A DNA stretch of 64,000 bases, taken from NCBI GenBank assembly GCA_002929055.1, contig PERY01000006.1, positions 1 to 64,000 of the forward strand, read 5' to 3'. The translations under genes were made by a program, and so were the position numbers. Shown here one piece after another: positions 1 through 9,333 of the stretch. How positions within the stretch are numbered: the first letter of the stretch is position 1; each line of letters opens with the position of its first letter. Source of the stretch: Methylocystis sp. (GTDB lineage Bacteria; Pseudomonadota; Alphaproteobacteria; Rhizobiales; Beijerinckiaceae). Under the pieces are notes generated by a model. The model saw only the letters and a list, made by a program, of their open reading frames with translations. It was not told the DNA's origin and did not search any database.

Positions 1-1
1 C

Positions 2-1756
2 CTCCAGCAGTCGGGCGCCTTCCGCGAGAACCAGCGCGTCGCCGAGCGCGTGATGGATTCGAACGATCTCGAAAAAGAGCGCGGCATCACCATCATGGCC
101 AAGGCCACGTCCATCACCTGGAAGGACGTGCGCATCAACATCGTCGACACGCCCGGCCACGCCGACTTCGGCGGCGAGGTGGAGCGCATCCTCTCCATGG
201 TCGACGGCGCCATCGTGCTCGTGGACGCGGCGGAAGGCCCGATGCCGCAGACGAAATTCGTCGTCGGCAAGGCGCTCAAGATTGGCCTCAAGCCCATCGT
301 CTGCGTCAACAAGGTCGACAAGCCCGACGCGCGCGTCTCGGAAGTCGTCAACGAGGTCTTCGATCTCTTCGCCGCGCTCGACGCCACCGACGAGCAGCTC
401 GACTTCCCGATCATCTACGGCTCCGCCAAGCAGGGCTGGATGGCCGAGGAGCCGACCGGCCCGCAGGACGGCATGGCCCCGCTCTTCGATCTCGTGCTCA
501 AGCATGTTCCCGAGCCGACGGTCGAGGAAGGCGGCTTCCGCATGCTCGGCACGCTTCTCGAAGCCAACCCCTATCTCGGCCGCATCATCACCGGCCGCGT
601 CTTCGCGGGCAGCGTGAAGCCGAACCAGCCGGTGAAGGTGCTGGACCGCACCGGCAAGATCGTCGAGCAGGGCCGCGTCTCCAAAATTCTCGCCTTCCGC
701 GGCATCGAGCGCCAGCCGATTGACGAGGCGGAAGCCGGCGACATCGTCGCCATCGCCGGCCTCGAGAAATTCAACGTCGCCGACACGCTCTGCGCGCTCG
801 ACGTGAACGAGCCGCTGCAGGCGCAGCCGATCGATCCGCCGACGCTCTCCATGACCTTCCTCGTCAACGACAGCCCGCTCGCCGGCACGGAGGGCGACAA
901 GGTCACGAGCCGCATGATCCGCGCGCGGCTGATGAAGGAGGCGGAAGGCAATGTCGCGCTGCGCGTGGAAGACGCGCCGATGGGCGACGCCTTCATCGTC
1001 TCCGGCCGCGGCGAATTGCAGCTCGGCATCCTCATCGAGACCATGCGCCGCGAAGGCTTCGAGCTTGGCGTGTCGCGCCCGAAGGTCGTCTTCAAGAAGG
1101 GCGAGGGCGACGAGATTCTCGAGCCGATCGAGGAGGTCGTCATCGACGTCGACGAAGAGCATTCGGGCGTCGTCGTGCAGAAGATGAACGAGCGCAAGGC
1201 CGAGATGATCGAAATGCGCCCCTCGGGCGGCAATCGCCTGCGCCTCGTGTTCCACGCGCCGACGCGCGGCCTCATCGGCTATCAGGGCGAATTGCTCACC
1301 GACACGCGCGGCACGGCGATCATGAACCGCCTGTTCCATGAATACGCCCCCTACAAGGGCGAGATTCAGGGCCGCCGCAACGGCGTGCTGATCTCCAACG
1401 ATCAGGGCGAGGCCGTGGCCTACGCGATGTGGAAGCTGGAAGACCGCGGCCCGATGATGATCGAGCCCGGCTGGAAGGTCTACAAGGGCATGATCGTCGG
1501 CGAGCACACGCGCGACAATGATCTCGAAATCAACGTGCTCAAGGGCAAGCAGCTCACCAACATCCGCACCCAGTCGAAGGACGAAGCCGTGCGTCTGACG
1601 CCGCCGATCCAGATGACGCTGGAAAAGGCGCTGGCTTACATCGAGGACGACGAGCGCGTGGAAGTGACCCCGAAGTCGATCCGCCTGCGCAAGGTGTATC
1701 TGGATCCCAACGACCGCAAGCGCTTCGGCAAGGCGAAAGCCGCGCTGGTGGAGTGA
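2..1756 (+). CDS. typA: Ribosome-associated translational GTPase TypA/BipA (5' partial)
   Basis: Ribosome-binding GTPase of the EF-G-like translation factor family, involved in ribosome assembly and stress adaptation. The reading frame is already open at base 2 and reads [20 protein letters not shown], so the true start and the G1 P-loop lie upstream of the window. About 584 residues are visible of a family length near 605-610. The switch II motif DTPGH and the G4 motif NKVD are present, followed by domain II, the EF-G-like domains and the TypA-specific C-terminal part (for example [12 protein letters not shown]). The GTG at base 50 is not a real start because conserved TypA sequence precedes it. 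Confidence 0.97.
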   Translation, partial: LQQSGAFRENQRVAERVMDSNDLEKERGITIMAKATSITWKDVRINIVDTPGHADFGGEVERILSMVDGAIVLVDAAEGPMPQTKFVVGKALKIGLKPIVCVNKVDKPDARVSEVVNEVFDLFAALDATDEQLDFPIIYGSAKQGWMAEEPTGPQDGMAPLFDLVLKHVPEPTVEEGGFRMLGTLLEANPYLGRIITGRVFAGSVKPNQPVKVLDRTGKIVEQGRVSKILAFRGIERQPIDEAEAGDIVAIAGLEKFNVADTLCALDVNEPLQAQPIDPPTLSMTFLVNDSPLAGTEGDKVTSRMIRARLMKEAEGNVALRVEDAPMGDAFIVSGRGELQLGILIETMRREGFELGVSRPKVVFKKGEGDEILEPIEEVVIDVDEEHSGVVVQKMNERKAEMIEMRPSGGNRLRLVFHAPTRGLIGYQGELLTDTRGTAIMNRLFHEYAPYKGEIQGRRNGVLISNDQGEAVAYAMWKLEDRGPMMIEPGWKVYKGMIVGEHTRDNDLEINVLKGKQLTNIRTQSKDEAVRLTPPIQMTLEKALAYIEDDERVEVTPKSIRLRKVYLDPNDRKRFGKAKAALVE

Positions 1757-1815
1757 GGCGCGGCGTCTCCCTCAGGCGTCTCGAAGCACGAGGGGCGACG
1801 ATTGCGTGATGTCCC

Positions 1816-4800
1816 CTATCCGGTTGCGCGCTGGAGGTTCAGCTCAAGCAGCTTCGCCAGCGCGTCCTCGGTCGCGATGTCCTCCGGCCAGCCATAGGCG
1901 CTCGCCACCGCTTTATCGAGTTCGGCATGGGCGTTGACGAGCCATTGCGGGCGCTCGTTGTAGAGGTTCGTGAGCGTGCGCGTTTTCAGCAGCGCCGCCG
2001 CCTGCGCGTCCTTCGGCAATATGCGGTCCGGATAGCCGGGAACGACTTCGGGTTCGATCACGATCTGATCGGGCGGGTTGAGCCAGTTGCGGCGCAATTC
2101 GTCGAGCTTTTTCGCGGCCGCCGCGATGCGGCGCGCGCGGGGGTCTTTCGCGTATGTGCTGGCGGGGATGTTCGGCGTGAGGCCTTCCGGGAAGGGGAAG
2201 GTTTCGAAGGTGGTGGTGGGGGTGTAGCGCGGGCGGTCTTCGAGCGACGTGCCGAGTCGCAGCGACCAGGCTTCGTGAAAGCGCGAATGGAGGATGCCGA
2301 AGGTCGTGTCGTCGTCGCGGGCGATGGCGATGAGTTGGCAATCGACGCAAGTTGTCGCGGGTTGCCAGATGAAGAGACGATGTTTCGCAACCCTTGGCGT
2401 CACAATGTAACGCGCCTTTCCCGCGTCATGCCCGCGCTTGTCGCGGGCATCCACGCCGTCGGGCGCAGCGGCGGCCTGACGTGGATGGCCGGGACGAGCC
2501 CGGCCATGACGGGCTGAGAAAGCGTCGATCGCTTCCCACATCGCCGGGCGCGGCTCGACATGCCGCCACCAGTTCTTCGCATAGCTCGCGCGGCGATTCT
2601 TCTCGCGCTCGGGCCTCACATGTTCGACGATGTAAGCGAAGGGCTCTTCGTACAGAGCGGCCTCCTCCTCGCTCATCTCCCAACCGAAATCCACGATCCA
2701 CATATCGCGCGGGCGCCGCGTCAGATCGAGGCCGTTGACCCACGGACGCAGCACGTCGCTGTTGGGCCTGCCATTGGGATTGAGCGGCGCCTTCAGCCAT
2801 GCGCGCGCCAGCTCTCCCTCGACGTCGAAAGCGCCGCCCTTGGTGTCGCCCATGAAGGCGACGCCCGCGTTCTCGGCAAGTCGCTTCGCTCGCGTGAGGT
2901 CAAAGTCCCGCCCGCTCAAATCCGCATTGATCGTCGCCACCGCCACGCCATCAAGCCGGCAAGCCTGGCCTGCTGCAACCTCATCCTGCTCCGCGCCCTC
3001 CTCGCCATGAGGGCCTTGTGGTTGCGCGAAACACACAATGCTCACCCGCACCGCCGCGCCGTCCTGCATCCACGGCTCGTCGCTCCACGCCTCGAAAATC
3101 GCGCCCGCCTGCGCGATGGGCTCCAGCACGCGGCGATTGGCGCCGCCGCGAATGGAGTTGGTCGAGACGAGCCCGACTCTCCGCGCGCGCCCCGTCTCGA
3201 CCGCGCGCCACGCCTTGGCGAACCAGTAGCAGACGAGATCGGCCTCCGCGGGAACGATCCCGTCATAGGCTTTGAACAAGGCTTCCACCTTGTCGTCGCC
3301 GAGCGCCTTGCGCAGCAGCTTGCCGCCGAGGAAAGGCGGATTGCCGACGATGACATCGGCTTCCGGCCATTGCGCCGGCCCACCGTCCGGCGTCAGTACC
3401 GCGTCCCGGCACGCGATCGAATCGAGCTTGCGCAGGATGGGCGTCGGGCGCGTATAGATCGCGTTCCTGATCCCCCATTGAATGTCGCCGATCCAGATCG
3501 TCGTGCGCGCGAGTTCGGCGGCGAAGGGGTTGATCTCGATCCCGTGCAGAATCTCCGGCCCGACGCGCATCAGGGCAGGGCGGTCGAGGCCCATCGTCTC
3601 GCAGTCGTTGACGACGCGAAATTCGAGGTCTTTGACGCCCTGCAAAGCGAGATAGAGAAAATTCCCCGAGCCGCAGGCGGGATCGAGAATGCGCAAGGTC
3701 GCCAGACGCTCGATGAAGGCGTCGCGCAGCAGGGCGGCTTTGGCGCGCGCCGCGTCGATGCGTTTGGACTGTTCGCGCTGATGCGCCCGCCCCACCGGCA
3801 TCTCCGCGCGCGCGGGCTTCATGGTCTCTTCTATCTCGACGCGCAGACTCTCCCACGCGCGCCGCAAGGGCCGCAGCACGACCGGCTCGACGATGAGCAT
3901 GATCTTGTCGGCGTCGGTGAAATGGGCGCCGATCTGCGCGCGCTTGTCGGGGTCGAGAAAGCGCTCGAACAGCGTGCCGAAAATCGTGGGGTCGATGAGG
4001 CTCCAGTCGAGGCTCGTCGCCGCGAAGAGCAACTGGATTTCGGCATGTTCGAGCGGCAGGGCGCGCCGCCCGTCGAAAAGCCCGCCGTTGAAATGCGCGA
4101 TCTCGGTGAGATCGAATTCGCCGCCCTTCTCCATCTGCTCGAAGAGCTTGTCAAAGTAATCCTTCGAGCGGGAGGGGCGCTTTTCGGCGGTTTGCAACAG
4201 CTTCTTGAGCAGCCCCTCGGGCAGGAGCTTCACGCTGTTGGCGAAGAAGCAGAAGACGAGCTGATTGACGAAATGCGCCACCGCCTCGCGGTCGGGATTG
4301 CGCTGCTGGAGCGCGTCCGAAATCGTCTGGAATTTCTTCGCCGCCTCGGCGGTGATCTGCGCGCGCGTGCGTGCGGGCTTCAGCGCCTCCGGGTCATGGA
4401 AAACGGCGCGCAGGAGCCTGAACTTGTCGGGCTCGGCGAGGTCTTCGAGCTCGAACTCATATCTCTTGGTTTCGAGATTGGTCCAGGTGGTGACGATCTG
4501 GAAGCGGATCGTGTCGCAGACGACAAGCAGCGGCGGGTGCTCCAGCGCCGCCGCATAGCGGGTCAACTGCACCATCGCCTCGTCGAGATTGCGGCGGCGC
4601 TTCTTGTATTCCCAGGCGAAATGCCCCTTCTTCCAGACGTCGGCCCAGCCGTCGCCGCCCCCCGTGATGGCGGCGCCCTTCTCGAAGGTGAAGCGCTCGC
4701 CAGAAGGGTCGTCCTCCGCCGGCGTCGGATGGTCGAACAGCCGGCAAAGATCGATGAAATGCTCTTGCGCCGACGCGCGTTCCGTCAGCGCGTGGTTCTT

Positions 4801-4830
4801 CCACTTACGGATGAAATCCTGCGGCGTCAT
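1816..4830 (-). CDS. MmeI-like type II restriction-modification fusion (adenine methyltransferase plus nuclease)
   Basis: 1004-aa single-chain restriction-modification enzyme of the MmeI/type IIL kind, which joins an N-terminal nuclease, a helical spacer, an N6-adenine methyltransferase and a target-recognition domain. D64, E74 and K76 form D-X9-E-Y-K, the nuclease signature seen in MmeI, so the endonuclease looks intact. Methyltransferase motif I DPACGSG is at 383-389 and motif IV NPPF at 497-500. The C-terminal part has the expected recognition-domain motifs (YIVTPRVAKHRLF, TTTFETFPFPEG). Residues about 772-804 are extra and are encoded by a palindromic repeat inserted in frame (see the repeat). 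No separate specificity or nuclease gene is adjacent. Recognition sequence unknown. Confidence 0.88.
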   Translation of the reverse strand: MTPQDFIRKWKNHALTERASAQEHFIDLCRLFDHPTPAEDDPSGERFTFEKGAAITGGGDGWADVWKKGHFAWEYKKRRRNLDEAMVQLTRYAAALEHPPLLVVCDTIRFQIVTTWTNLETKRYEFELEDLAEPDKFRLLRAVFHDPEALKPARTRAQITAEAAKKFQTISDALQQRNPDREAVAHFVNQLVFCFFANSVKLLPEGLLKKLLQTAEKRPSRSKDYFDKLFEQMEKGGEFDLTEIAHFNGGLFDGRRALPLEHAEIQLLFAATSLDWSLIDPTIFGTLFERFLDPDKRAQIGAHFTDADKIMLIVEPVVLRPLRRAWESLRVEIEETMKPARAEMPVGRAHQREQSKRIDAARAKAALLRDAFIERLATLRILDPACGSGNFLYLALQGVKDLEFRVVNDCETMGLDRPALMRVGPEILHGIEINPFAAELARTTIWIGDIQWGIRNAIYTRPTPILRKLDSIACRDAVLTPDGGPAQWPEADVIVGNPPFLGGKLLRKALGDDKVEALFKAYDGIVPAEADLVCYWFAKAWRAVETGRARRVGLVSTNSIRGGANRRVLEPIAQAGAIFEAWSDEPWMQDGAAVRVSIVCFAQPQGPHGEEGAEQDEVAAGQACRLDGVAVATINADLSGRDFDLTRAKRLAENAGVAFMGDTKGGAFDVEGELARAWLKAPLNPNGRPNSDVLRPWVNGLDLTRRPRDMWIVDFGWEMSEEEAALYEEPFAYIVEHVRPEREKNRRASYAKNWWRHVEPRPAMWEAIDAFSARHGRARPGHPRQAAAAPDGVDARDKRGHDAGKARYIVTPRVAKHRLFIWQPATTCVDCQLIAIARDDDTTFGILHSRFHEAWSLRLGTSLEDRPRYTPTTTFETFPFPEGLTPNIPASTYAKDPRARRIAAAAKKLDELRRNWLNPPDQIVIEPEVVPGYPDRILPKDAQAAALLKTRTLTNLYNERPQWLVNAHAELDKAVASAYGWPEDIATEDALAKLLELNLQRATG
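2419..2517. repeat. Palindromic repeat inserted in frame within the MmeI-like gene
   Basis: Two strong hairpins sit side by side: ATGCCCGCG/CGCGGGCAT and ATGGCCGGG/CCCGGCCAT. They are framed by GTCATG/CATGAC and by ATCCACG/CGTGGAT, so the whole unit is an imperfect inverted repeat. It resembles dispersed palindromic elements of alphaproteobacteria that often translate to a peptide ending MAGTSPAMT; that peptide is encoded here on the plus strand. On the gene's strand it adds about 33 residues without a frameshift or stop. Confidence 0.8.
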
Positions 4831-4866
4831 GGCCGTTTTGCTAGCACGATTCGGCGCGGCGGGGCC

Positions 4867-5886
4867 TCACCCCTCCAGCCCCGCCATCAACGCCGCCAGA
4901 TCTTCCGGCAGTTCGCTTTCGAACATCACTTCCTCTTTCGTCACCGGATGCTGGAAGCCCAGCGTCGCCGCGTGCAACGCCTGGCGGCCGAGCGCCGCCA
5001 CCGCTGCGCGCGCGGCCTCGGGAAGCTTCGTCACTTTCGTTTTGAACCCCGCGCCATAGGTCGCGTCGCCGATCAGCGGATGGCCGATATGGGCCATGTG
5101 CACGCGAATCTGATGGGTGCGACCGGTCTCCAGCTGGCAGCGCACCAGCGCGGCGACGCCGTAATCGGCGATCCTTTCCCAATGGGTGATCGCCTCGCGC
5201 CCGCGCGCCTCCGGGACGACCGCCATCTTTTCGCGCTGGGTGGAATGCCGGCCGAGCGGAGCGTCGACCGTTCCATGCGCGCGGTCGGGCACGCCCCAGA
5301 CGAAGGCGAGATATTCGCGCGTCAGCGACAGCTTGCGGCCGTGGTCGGCGAAAAGGCGCGAGAGGCCGTGATGGGCGGCGTCGGTCTTGGCGACGACGAG
5401 CAAGCCGCTCGTGTCCTTGTCGATGCGATGCACGATGCCGGGCTTCTTCACGCCGCCGACGCCGGAAAGCGTCTCGCCGCAATGGGCGATGAGGGCGTTG
5501 ACCAGCGTGCCCGTCTCATGCCCGCTCGCCGGATGCACCACGAGCCCCGCCGGCTTGTCGATGACGATGAGATGATCGTCCTCGTAAACAATGTCGAGGG
5601 CGATCTCCTCCGCCTGCGGCTCGGCGGGCTCCGGCGGCGGCACGTCGAGGGCGACCGCGTCTCCGGCGGCGAGCTTCTTTGAGGGATCGCGCAGGACGGC
5701 GCCGCGCAGCAGCACCCGCCCGTCTTCTATCAAGGTCTTGATTCGACTGCGGGACAGGTGGGCTTCAACGAGTTCCGGCCGCTCGGCCAGAAAGCGGTCC
5801 AGCCGCGCGCCGCCCTCGCCCTCCGCGACGGTGAAGTCGAAGCGCGCGCCCGCTGCGTCGTTATGCTGCATGTCATTGACCGTCAT
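4867..5886 (-). CDS. rluD: RluD-type 23S rRNA pseudouridine synthase
   Basis: 339-aa RluA-family pseudouridine synthase. An N-terminal S4 RNA-binding domain (LSRSRIKTLIEDGRV region) is followed by the catalytic domain with the signature HRIDKDTSGLLV, whose second Asp is the family's catalytic residue. The length and S4 domain favour RluD, which modifies helix 69 of 23S rRNA, over the shorter RluA/RluC types, but the exact target positions are inferred. It starts at an ATG at 5884-5886, with a second ATG six codons in that could be used instead. Its stop lies about 36 bases upstream of the restriction-modification gene's start, on the same strand. Confidence 0.9.
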   Translation of the reverse strand: MTVNDMQHNDAAGARFDFTVAEGEGGARLDRFLAERPELVEAHLSRSRIKTLIEDGRVLLRGAVLRDPSKKLAAGDAVALDVPPPEPAEPQAEEIALDIVYEDDHLIVIDKPAGLVVHPASGHETGTLVNALIAHCGETLSGVGGVKKPGIVHRIDKDTSGLLVVAKTDAAHHGLSRLFADHGRKLSLTREYLAFVWGVPDRAHGTVDAPLGRHSTQREKMAVVPEARGREAITHWERIADYGVAALVRCQLETGRTHQIRVHMAHIGHPLIGDATYGAGFKTKVTKLPEAARAAVAALGRQALHAATLGFQHPVTKEEVMFESELPEDLAALMAGLEG

Positions 5887-5965
5887 TTAAAGATTTCTTC
5901 CGTCTGAGGGCGCGCCCGTGCTAACTGGAGCGCGACAAAAACGCCGGTGACCCGCGTGACAAGAG

Positions 5966-7321
5966 ATGGGACAGAACCATCCCCCCTTCGCCGCCGCCGC
6001 TCGACTGGAGGCCACCCAGATTAACGACGACGACGCTCCGTTCTGCGCCGTGATCGGCGCAGGGCCCGCCGGGCTTTTCGCCGCCGAAGCGCTGGCCCGC
6101 GCCGGCGCGCGCGTTGTCGTCTATGAGCACAAGCCGAGCCCCGCGCGCAAATTTCTGATGGCCGGGCGCGGCGGTCTGAATATCACGCATAGCGAGAATC
6201 TCGAGCGCTTCGTCTCCCGCTACGGCGAAGCGGCCAGGCACATGGCGCCATTCATACGCGACTTTCCGCCCCAGGCGGTGCGAGAGTTTTGCGCGGAGCT
6301 TGGCGAAGCGACCTTCGTGGGCTCCAGCGGCCGCGTCTTTCCGGCAAGCTTCAAGGCCTCGCCCCTGCTGCGCGCCTGGCTCGCGCGTCTGGCGCGCCTC
6401 GGCGTCACGGTGGCGGCCCGCCATTCCTTCCTGGGCTTCGCCTCGGGCGCCCTGCGGCTGCGCGGCCCGGACGGCGGCGAATTCATGCGCCCCGCCGATG
6501 CGGTGGTTCTGGCGCTCGGCGGCGCCTCCTGGCCCCGGCTCGGCTCGGATGGCGCCTGGGCTGCGGGCCTGAGCGCCGCCGGCGTCGCCGTGACGCCGCT
6601 CTCGGCGGCGAACAGCGGCGCGCTGGTGGCCTGGAGCCCGATCTTTCGCGCCGATTGCGAAGGCCAGCCGATCAAGACGGTGCTGCTGCGTCATGGCGAA
6701 GCGACGGCGCGCGGGGATATGGTCGTCACCCGCACGGGTCTCGAGGGCGGGCCGGTCTATGCGCTCTCGTCCCGCCTTCGCGAGGCCGCCGCCACGGACG
6801 GCGAGACGACCCTCGTCGTCGACCTGCGACCCGACACCAGCCCCGCTTGCCTCGTGCGCAAGCTGTCGCGCCGGCCGCCCAAGCAGTCGCATGCGACGTT
6901 CCTGCGCCGCGCGGGCTTCACCAAGGCGGAGATCGGCCTTTTGCGGGAGGCGCGGCCGGACGGGCTGCCGCGCGACGCCGAGGCCCTGGCCGCGCTGGTC
7001 AAGAGCGCGCCTTTACGAGTTTCCGGCGTATCGGGGCTGGAGCGCGCCATCTCGTCGGCGGGCGGCGTCTCGTTCGACGAGGTCGACGCCGATCTGATGC
7101 TGAGAAAGATGCCGGGCGTCTTCGTCGCGGGCGAAATGCTCGACTTCGACGCGCCGACGGGCGGCTATCTGCTGCAGGCGGCCTTTGCGACGGGCCTTGT
7201 CGCGGGGAGGGGCGCCGCCCGCTATCTCGGGCTCCTTGGCCCGGCTCCTCACGCCGGCTTGTCGCCCAGCCATCTGCCGAATTCGCCCGCGCCCGAGGCG
7301 TCGAACAAATACAGCGTATAG
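5966..7321 (+). CDS. NAD(P)/FAD-dependent oxidoreductase, HI0933/TIGR03862-like flavoprotein
   Basis: 451-aa flavoprotein. The Rossmann dinucleotide-binding motif GAGPAGLFAAEALARAG lies near residue 30, followed by GRGGLNITHSEN, typical of the HI0933-like (YhiN) group, and a C-terminal FAD-contact segment (VAGEMLDFDAPTGGYLLQ). The substrate is unknown for the family. About 25 residues precede the FAD domain, so a later start is possible, although AAGAG just before the ATG could serve as a ribosome site. The last 73 bases overlap the convergent DUF411 gene. Confidence 0.85.
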   Translation: MGQNHPPFAAAARLEATQINDDDAPFCAVIGAGPAGLFAAEALARAGARVVVYEHKPSPARKFLMAGRGGLNITHSENLERFVSRYGEAARHMAPFIRDFPPQAVREFCAELGEATFVGSSGRVFPASFKASPLLRAWLARLARLGVTVAARHSFLGFASGALRLRGPDGGEFMRPADAVVLALGGASWPRLGSDGAWAAGLSAAGVAVTPLSAANSGALVAWSPIFRADCEGQPIKTVLLRHGEATARGDMVVTRTGLEGGPVYALSSRLREAAATDGETTLVVDLRPDTSPACLVRKLSRRPPKQSHATFLRRAGFTKAEIGLLREARPDGLPRDAEALAALVKSAPLRVSGVSGLERAISSAGGVSFDEVDADLMLRKMPGVFVAGEMLDFDAPTGGYLLQAAFATGLVAGRGAARYLGLLGPAPHAGLSPSHLPNSPAPEASNKYSV

Positions 7322-7725
7322 GTCTCCGGCTCCCCCATCTCCATGCCGGGCGAGCCCATGGGCATGCCGGGCGCGGCGAGGCCGATCGCCTTCGGGCGCT
7401 CTTTCAGGAGTCGCTCGATCGCCGCAGCCGGGACATGGCCTTCGATCACGTAGCCGTCGAGTTCCGCCGTGTGGCAGGACGCCATTTTCTCCGGCACGCC
7501 GAATTTCGCCTTGATGGCCTTCATGTCGGGCTCGTTGATTTCCTCGACCACGAAGCCCGCGTCGCGCATGCGGCTGGACCAGCCCCCGCAGCAGCCGCAG
7601 GTCGCGCTCTTGTGCACGATCATGCTCCTGGCGTCTCCGGCGCGCGCGGCGCGCGCGGCGACCGGGAAAAGCGCGGCCGCTCCCAAAAACAACGCCGCCT
7701 CGCGCCGGGTGTATGCGTGTGACAT
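7249..7725 (-). CDS. DUF411 family periplasmic metal-binding protein
   Basis: 158-aa exported protein of the DUF411 family, usually found with copper or other metal resistance genes. An N-terminal RRE-containing signal (TRREAALFLGAAALFPVAARA) suggests Tat or Sec export. It is followed by the conserved KSATCGCCGGW cysteine cluster and a Met-rich segment (PGMPMGSPGMEM) that could bind Cu(I). The start at 7723-7725 is chosen because AAGGAG sits six bases upstream (7732-7737); an upstream in-frame ATG adds 13 unlikely residues. It converges on and overlaps the flavoprotein gene. A metal role is inferred from family and residues. Confidence 0.85.
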   Translation of the reverse strand: MSHAYTRREAALFLGAAALFPVAARAARAGDARSMIVHKSATCGCCGGWSSRMRDAGFVVEEINEPDMKAIKAKFGVPEKMASCHTAELDGYVIEGHVPAAAIERLLKERPKAIGLAAPGMPMGSPGMEMGEPETYTLYLFDASGAGEFGRWLGDKPA

Positions 7726-7854
7726 GAGCCGCTCCTTGGTTGCGTCGCGCCTGCGGTTAGACATAGTAGGGCGTCAACATTGTTTAAATCCGCGGATCGC
7801 ACCGCGGCGCAATAATTTCTCCAACGTTGGCATAACCAAAGGGATGGCATCGTC

Positions 7855-8361
7855 ATGCGTCAGCGCTTTTTCGCCCTCGCCGCCGCTTTCGCGGTTTCCT
7901 GCGCCCCGCTCGCCCAGGCGGCGGGCGCCGAGCCCTTCGCGCGGCCGCAGCGCTTCTCGACGCAGGACCTCTCGGCCTTCGCCGACGCACGCATCGCCGC
8001 GCTGAAGGCGGGGCTCCAGCTCACTGCGGAGCAGGAGAAGAACTGGCCTGCGCTCGAGGCTGCGCTGCGCGACAGCGCCAGGGCGCGCATTTCGCGTTTC
8101 GAGGAGTGGCGCGACGGCGCCCCGGCCAAATTCGACACGGACCCCATCGGCGCCCTGCAGCGGCGGGCGAAAAACCTCACGGCCCGTTCCAGCGAGTTGG
8201 AGAAGCTCGCCGCCGCAGGCAAACCGCTCTACGACAGTCTAGACGACGCCCAGAAGCGCCGCTTCGGCGCGCTCGTGCGGGCGGCGATCGACGAGCGCAT
8301 GGGCCGCAGGCGCGGCATGGGCCGCTCCGGGCAGGACGGTTCCGGCGCGGGACCGGATTGA
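7855..8361 (+). CDS. Spy/CpxP-like LTXXQ-motif periplasmic protein
   Basis: 168-aa protein with a cleavable signal peptide (cleavage probably after AQA near residue 22). The mature part is helical and contains one LTAEQ copy of the LTXXQ motif (LQLTAEQEKNWP), as in Spy and CpxP, which are periplasmic chaperones or envelope-stress sensors. The C-terminus is Arg-rich (RMGRRRGMGRS). It is transcribed divergently from the DUF411 gene 130 bases away, so both may answer envelope or metal stress; this is inference. No partner two-component system is nearby. Confidence 0.82.
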   Translation: MRQRFFALAAAFAVSCAPLAQAAGAEPFARPQRFSTQDLSAFADARIAALKAGLQLTAEQEKNWPALEAALRDSARARISRFEEWRDGAPAKFDTDPIGALQRRAKNLTARSSELEKLAAAGKPLYDSLDDAQKRRFGALVRAAIDERMGRRRGMGRSGQDGSGAGPD

Positions 8362-8408
8362 ATCGCCGCCCTTTGACCTTTGCGCCTGATCGGGCTTAAT
8401 TCGCGCCC

Positions 8409-9203
8409 ATGCTGCCTTCCCGCTTCTGGTCCGAACTTTCCCTGCGCGACATTCGCGCGCATGACATGTCGGGCGTCATCGCCGTGCTTCCGGTCGCGGC
8501 GGTGGAGCAGCATGGGCCGCATCTGCCGCTCGGCGTCGACGCCATGATCATGGAGGGCTGCGTCGCGCGAGTCGTCGCGCGGCTGCCGCAAGACCTCGAC
8601 GCGGTCTTCCTGCCGATGCAGAGCGTCGGCGTCTCGCCCGAGCATCGCGACTTCCCCGGCACGCTGTCGCTTTCTCACGATACGGCGGCGCGCGTGCTGA
8701 ATGAAATCGCGGAAGGCGTCGTGCGCGCGGGCGTGAAGAAAATTCTGCTGATGAATTCCCACGGCGGAAATTCGGCCCTGATCTCGACCGTTGCGCTGGA
8801 CCTGCGCGCACGCTTCGGCGTCCTCGCCGTCACATGCTCCTGGGCGCGTTTCGGCTATCCGGACGGGCTCTATTCGGCGCAGGAGCAGCGCCACGGCATT
8901 CACGGGGGCGAGATCGAAACCTCGCTCATGCTGGCCTTCCGGCCGGAACTCGTCGCGATGGATCGCGCGAAGAACTTCCCGCCCGCCTCGCTCGACTTCG
9001 AGCGCGATTTCGCCTGGTTGCGCGCCGACCGGCCCGCGGGCTTCGGCTGGATGGCGCAAGACCTCTCGCCGGCGGGCGCGATGGGCGACGCCGCCAGGGC
9101 GACGGCCGAAAAGGGCGAGGCGACCGCGGATTACTGGGCGACCGCCTTCATCGAACTGCTACGGGACGTCGAGGCCTTCGATCTGGAGCGGCTGGGGCGC
9201 TGA
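8409..9203 (+). CDS. Creatininase-family metal-dependent amidohydrolase
   Basis: 264-aa member of the creatininase family (PF02633), which includes creatininase, MftE peptidase and formamide-ring hydrolases. The metal-binding segments are visible: AVEQHGPHLPLGVD near the N-terminus, NSHGGN in the middle and HGGEIETS after it. There is no mycofactocin, creatine or riboflavin-like cluster around it, so the substrate cannot be assigned. It starts 47 bases after the LTXXQ gene and may share its transcript. Confidence 0.82.
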   Translation: MLPSRFWSELSLRDIRAHDMSGVIAVLPVAAVEQHGPHLPLGVDAMIMEGCVARVVARLPQDLDAVFLPMQSVGVSPEHRDFPGTLSLSHDTAARVLNEIAEGVVRAGVKKILLMNSHGGNSALISTVALDLRARFGVLAVTCSWARFGYPDGLYSAQEQRHGIHGGEIETSLMLAFRPELVAMDRAKNFPPASLDFERDFAWLRADRPAGFGWMAQDLSPAGAMGDAARATAEKGEATADYWATAFIELLRDVEAFDLERLGR

Positions 9204-9333
9204 GCCGCCTCCGCCGTGGCCGCACACGTGGAAATTGCGAAGCCGGTATGCTACCCCATGTCAGACGCGGAGGTCTTGCGACCTGACTGCCGCCGCCGGG
9301 ATTTGCGTTTTTTCACCTGCTCAGGGGAATTTC

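Noticed and set aside
2560-5682. A 1040-codon open frame on the plus strand opposite the MmeI-like and rluD genes
   Set aside because: It lies antisense to two genes with clear catalytic motifs, and its translation is Arg/Ala/Asp-rich low-complexity sequence typical of GC-rich shadow frames.
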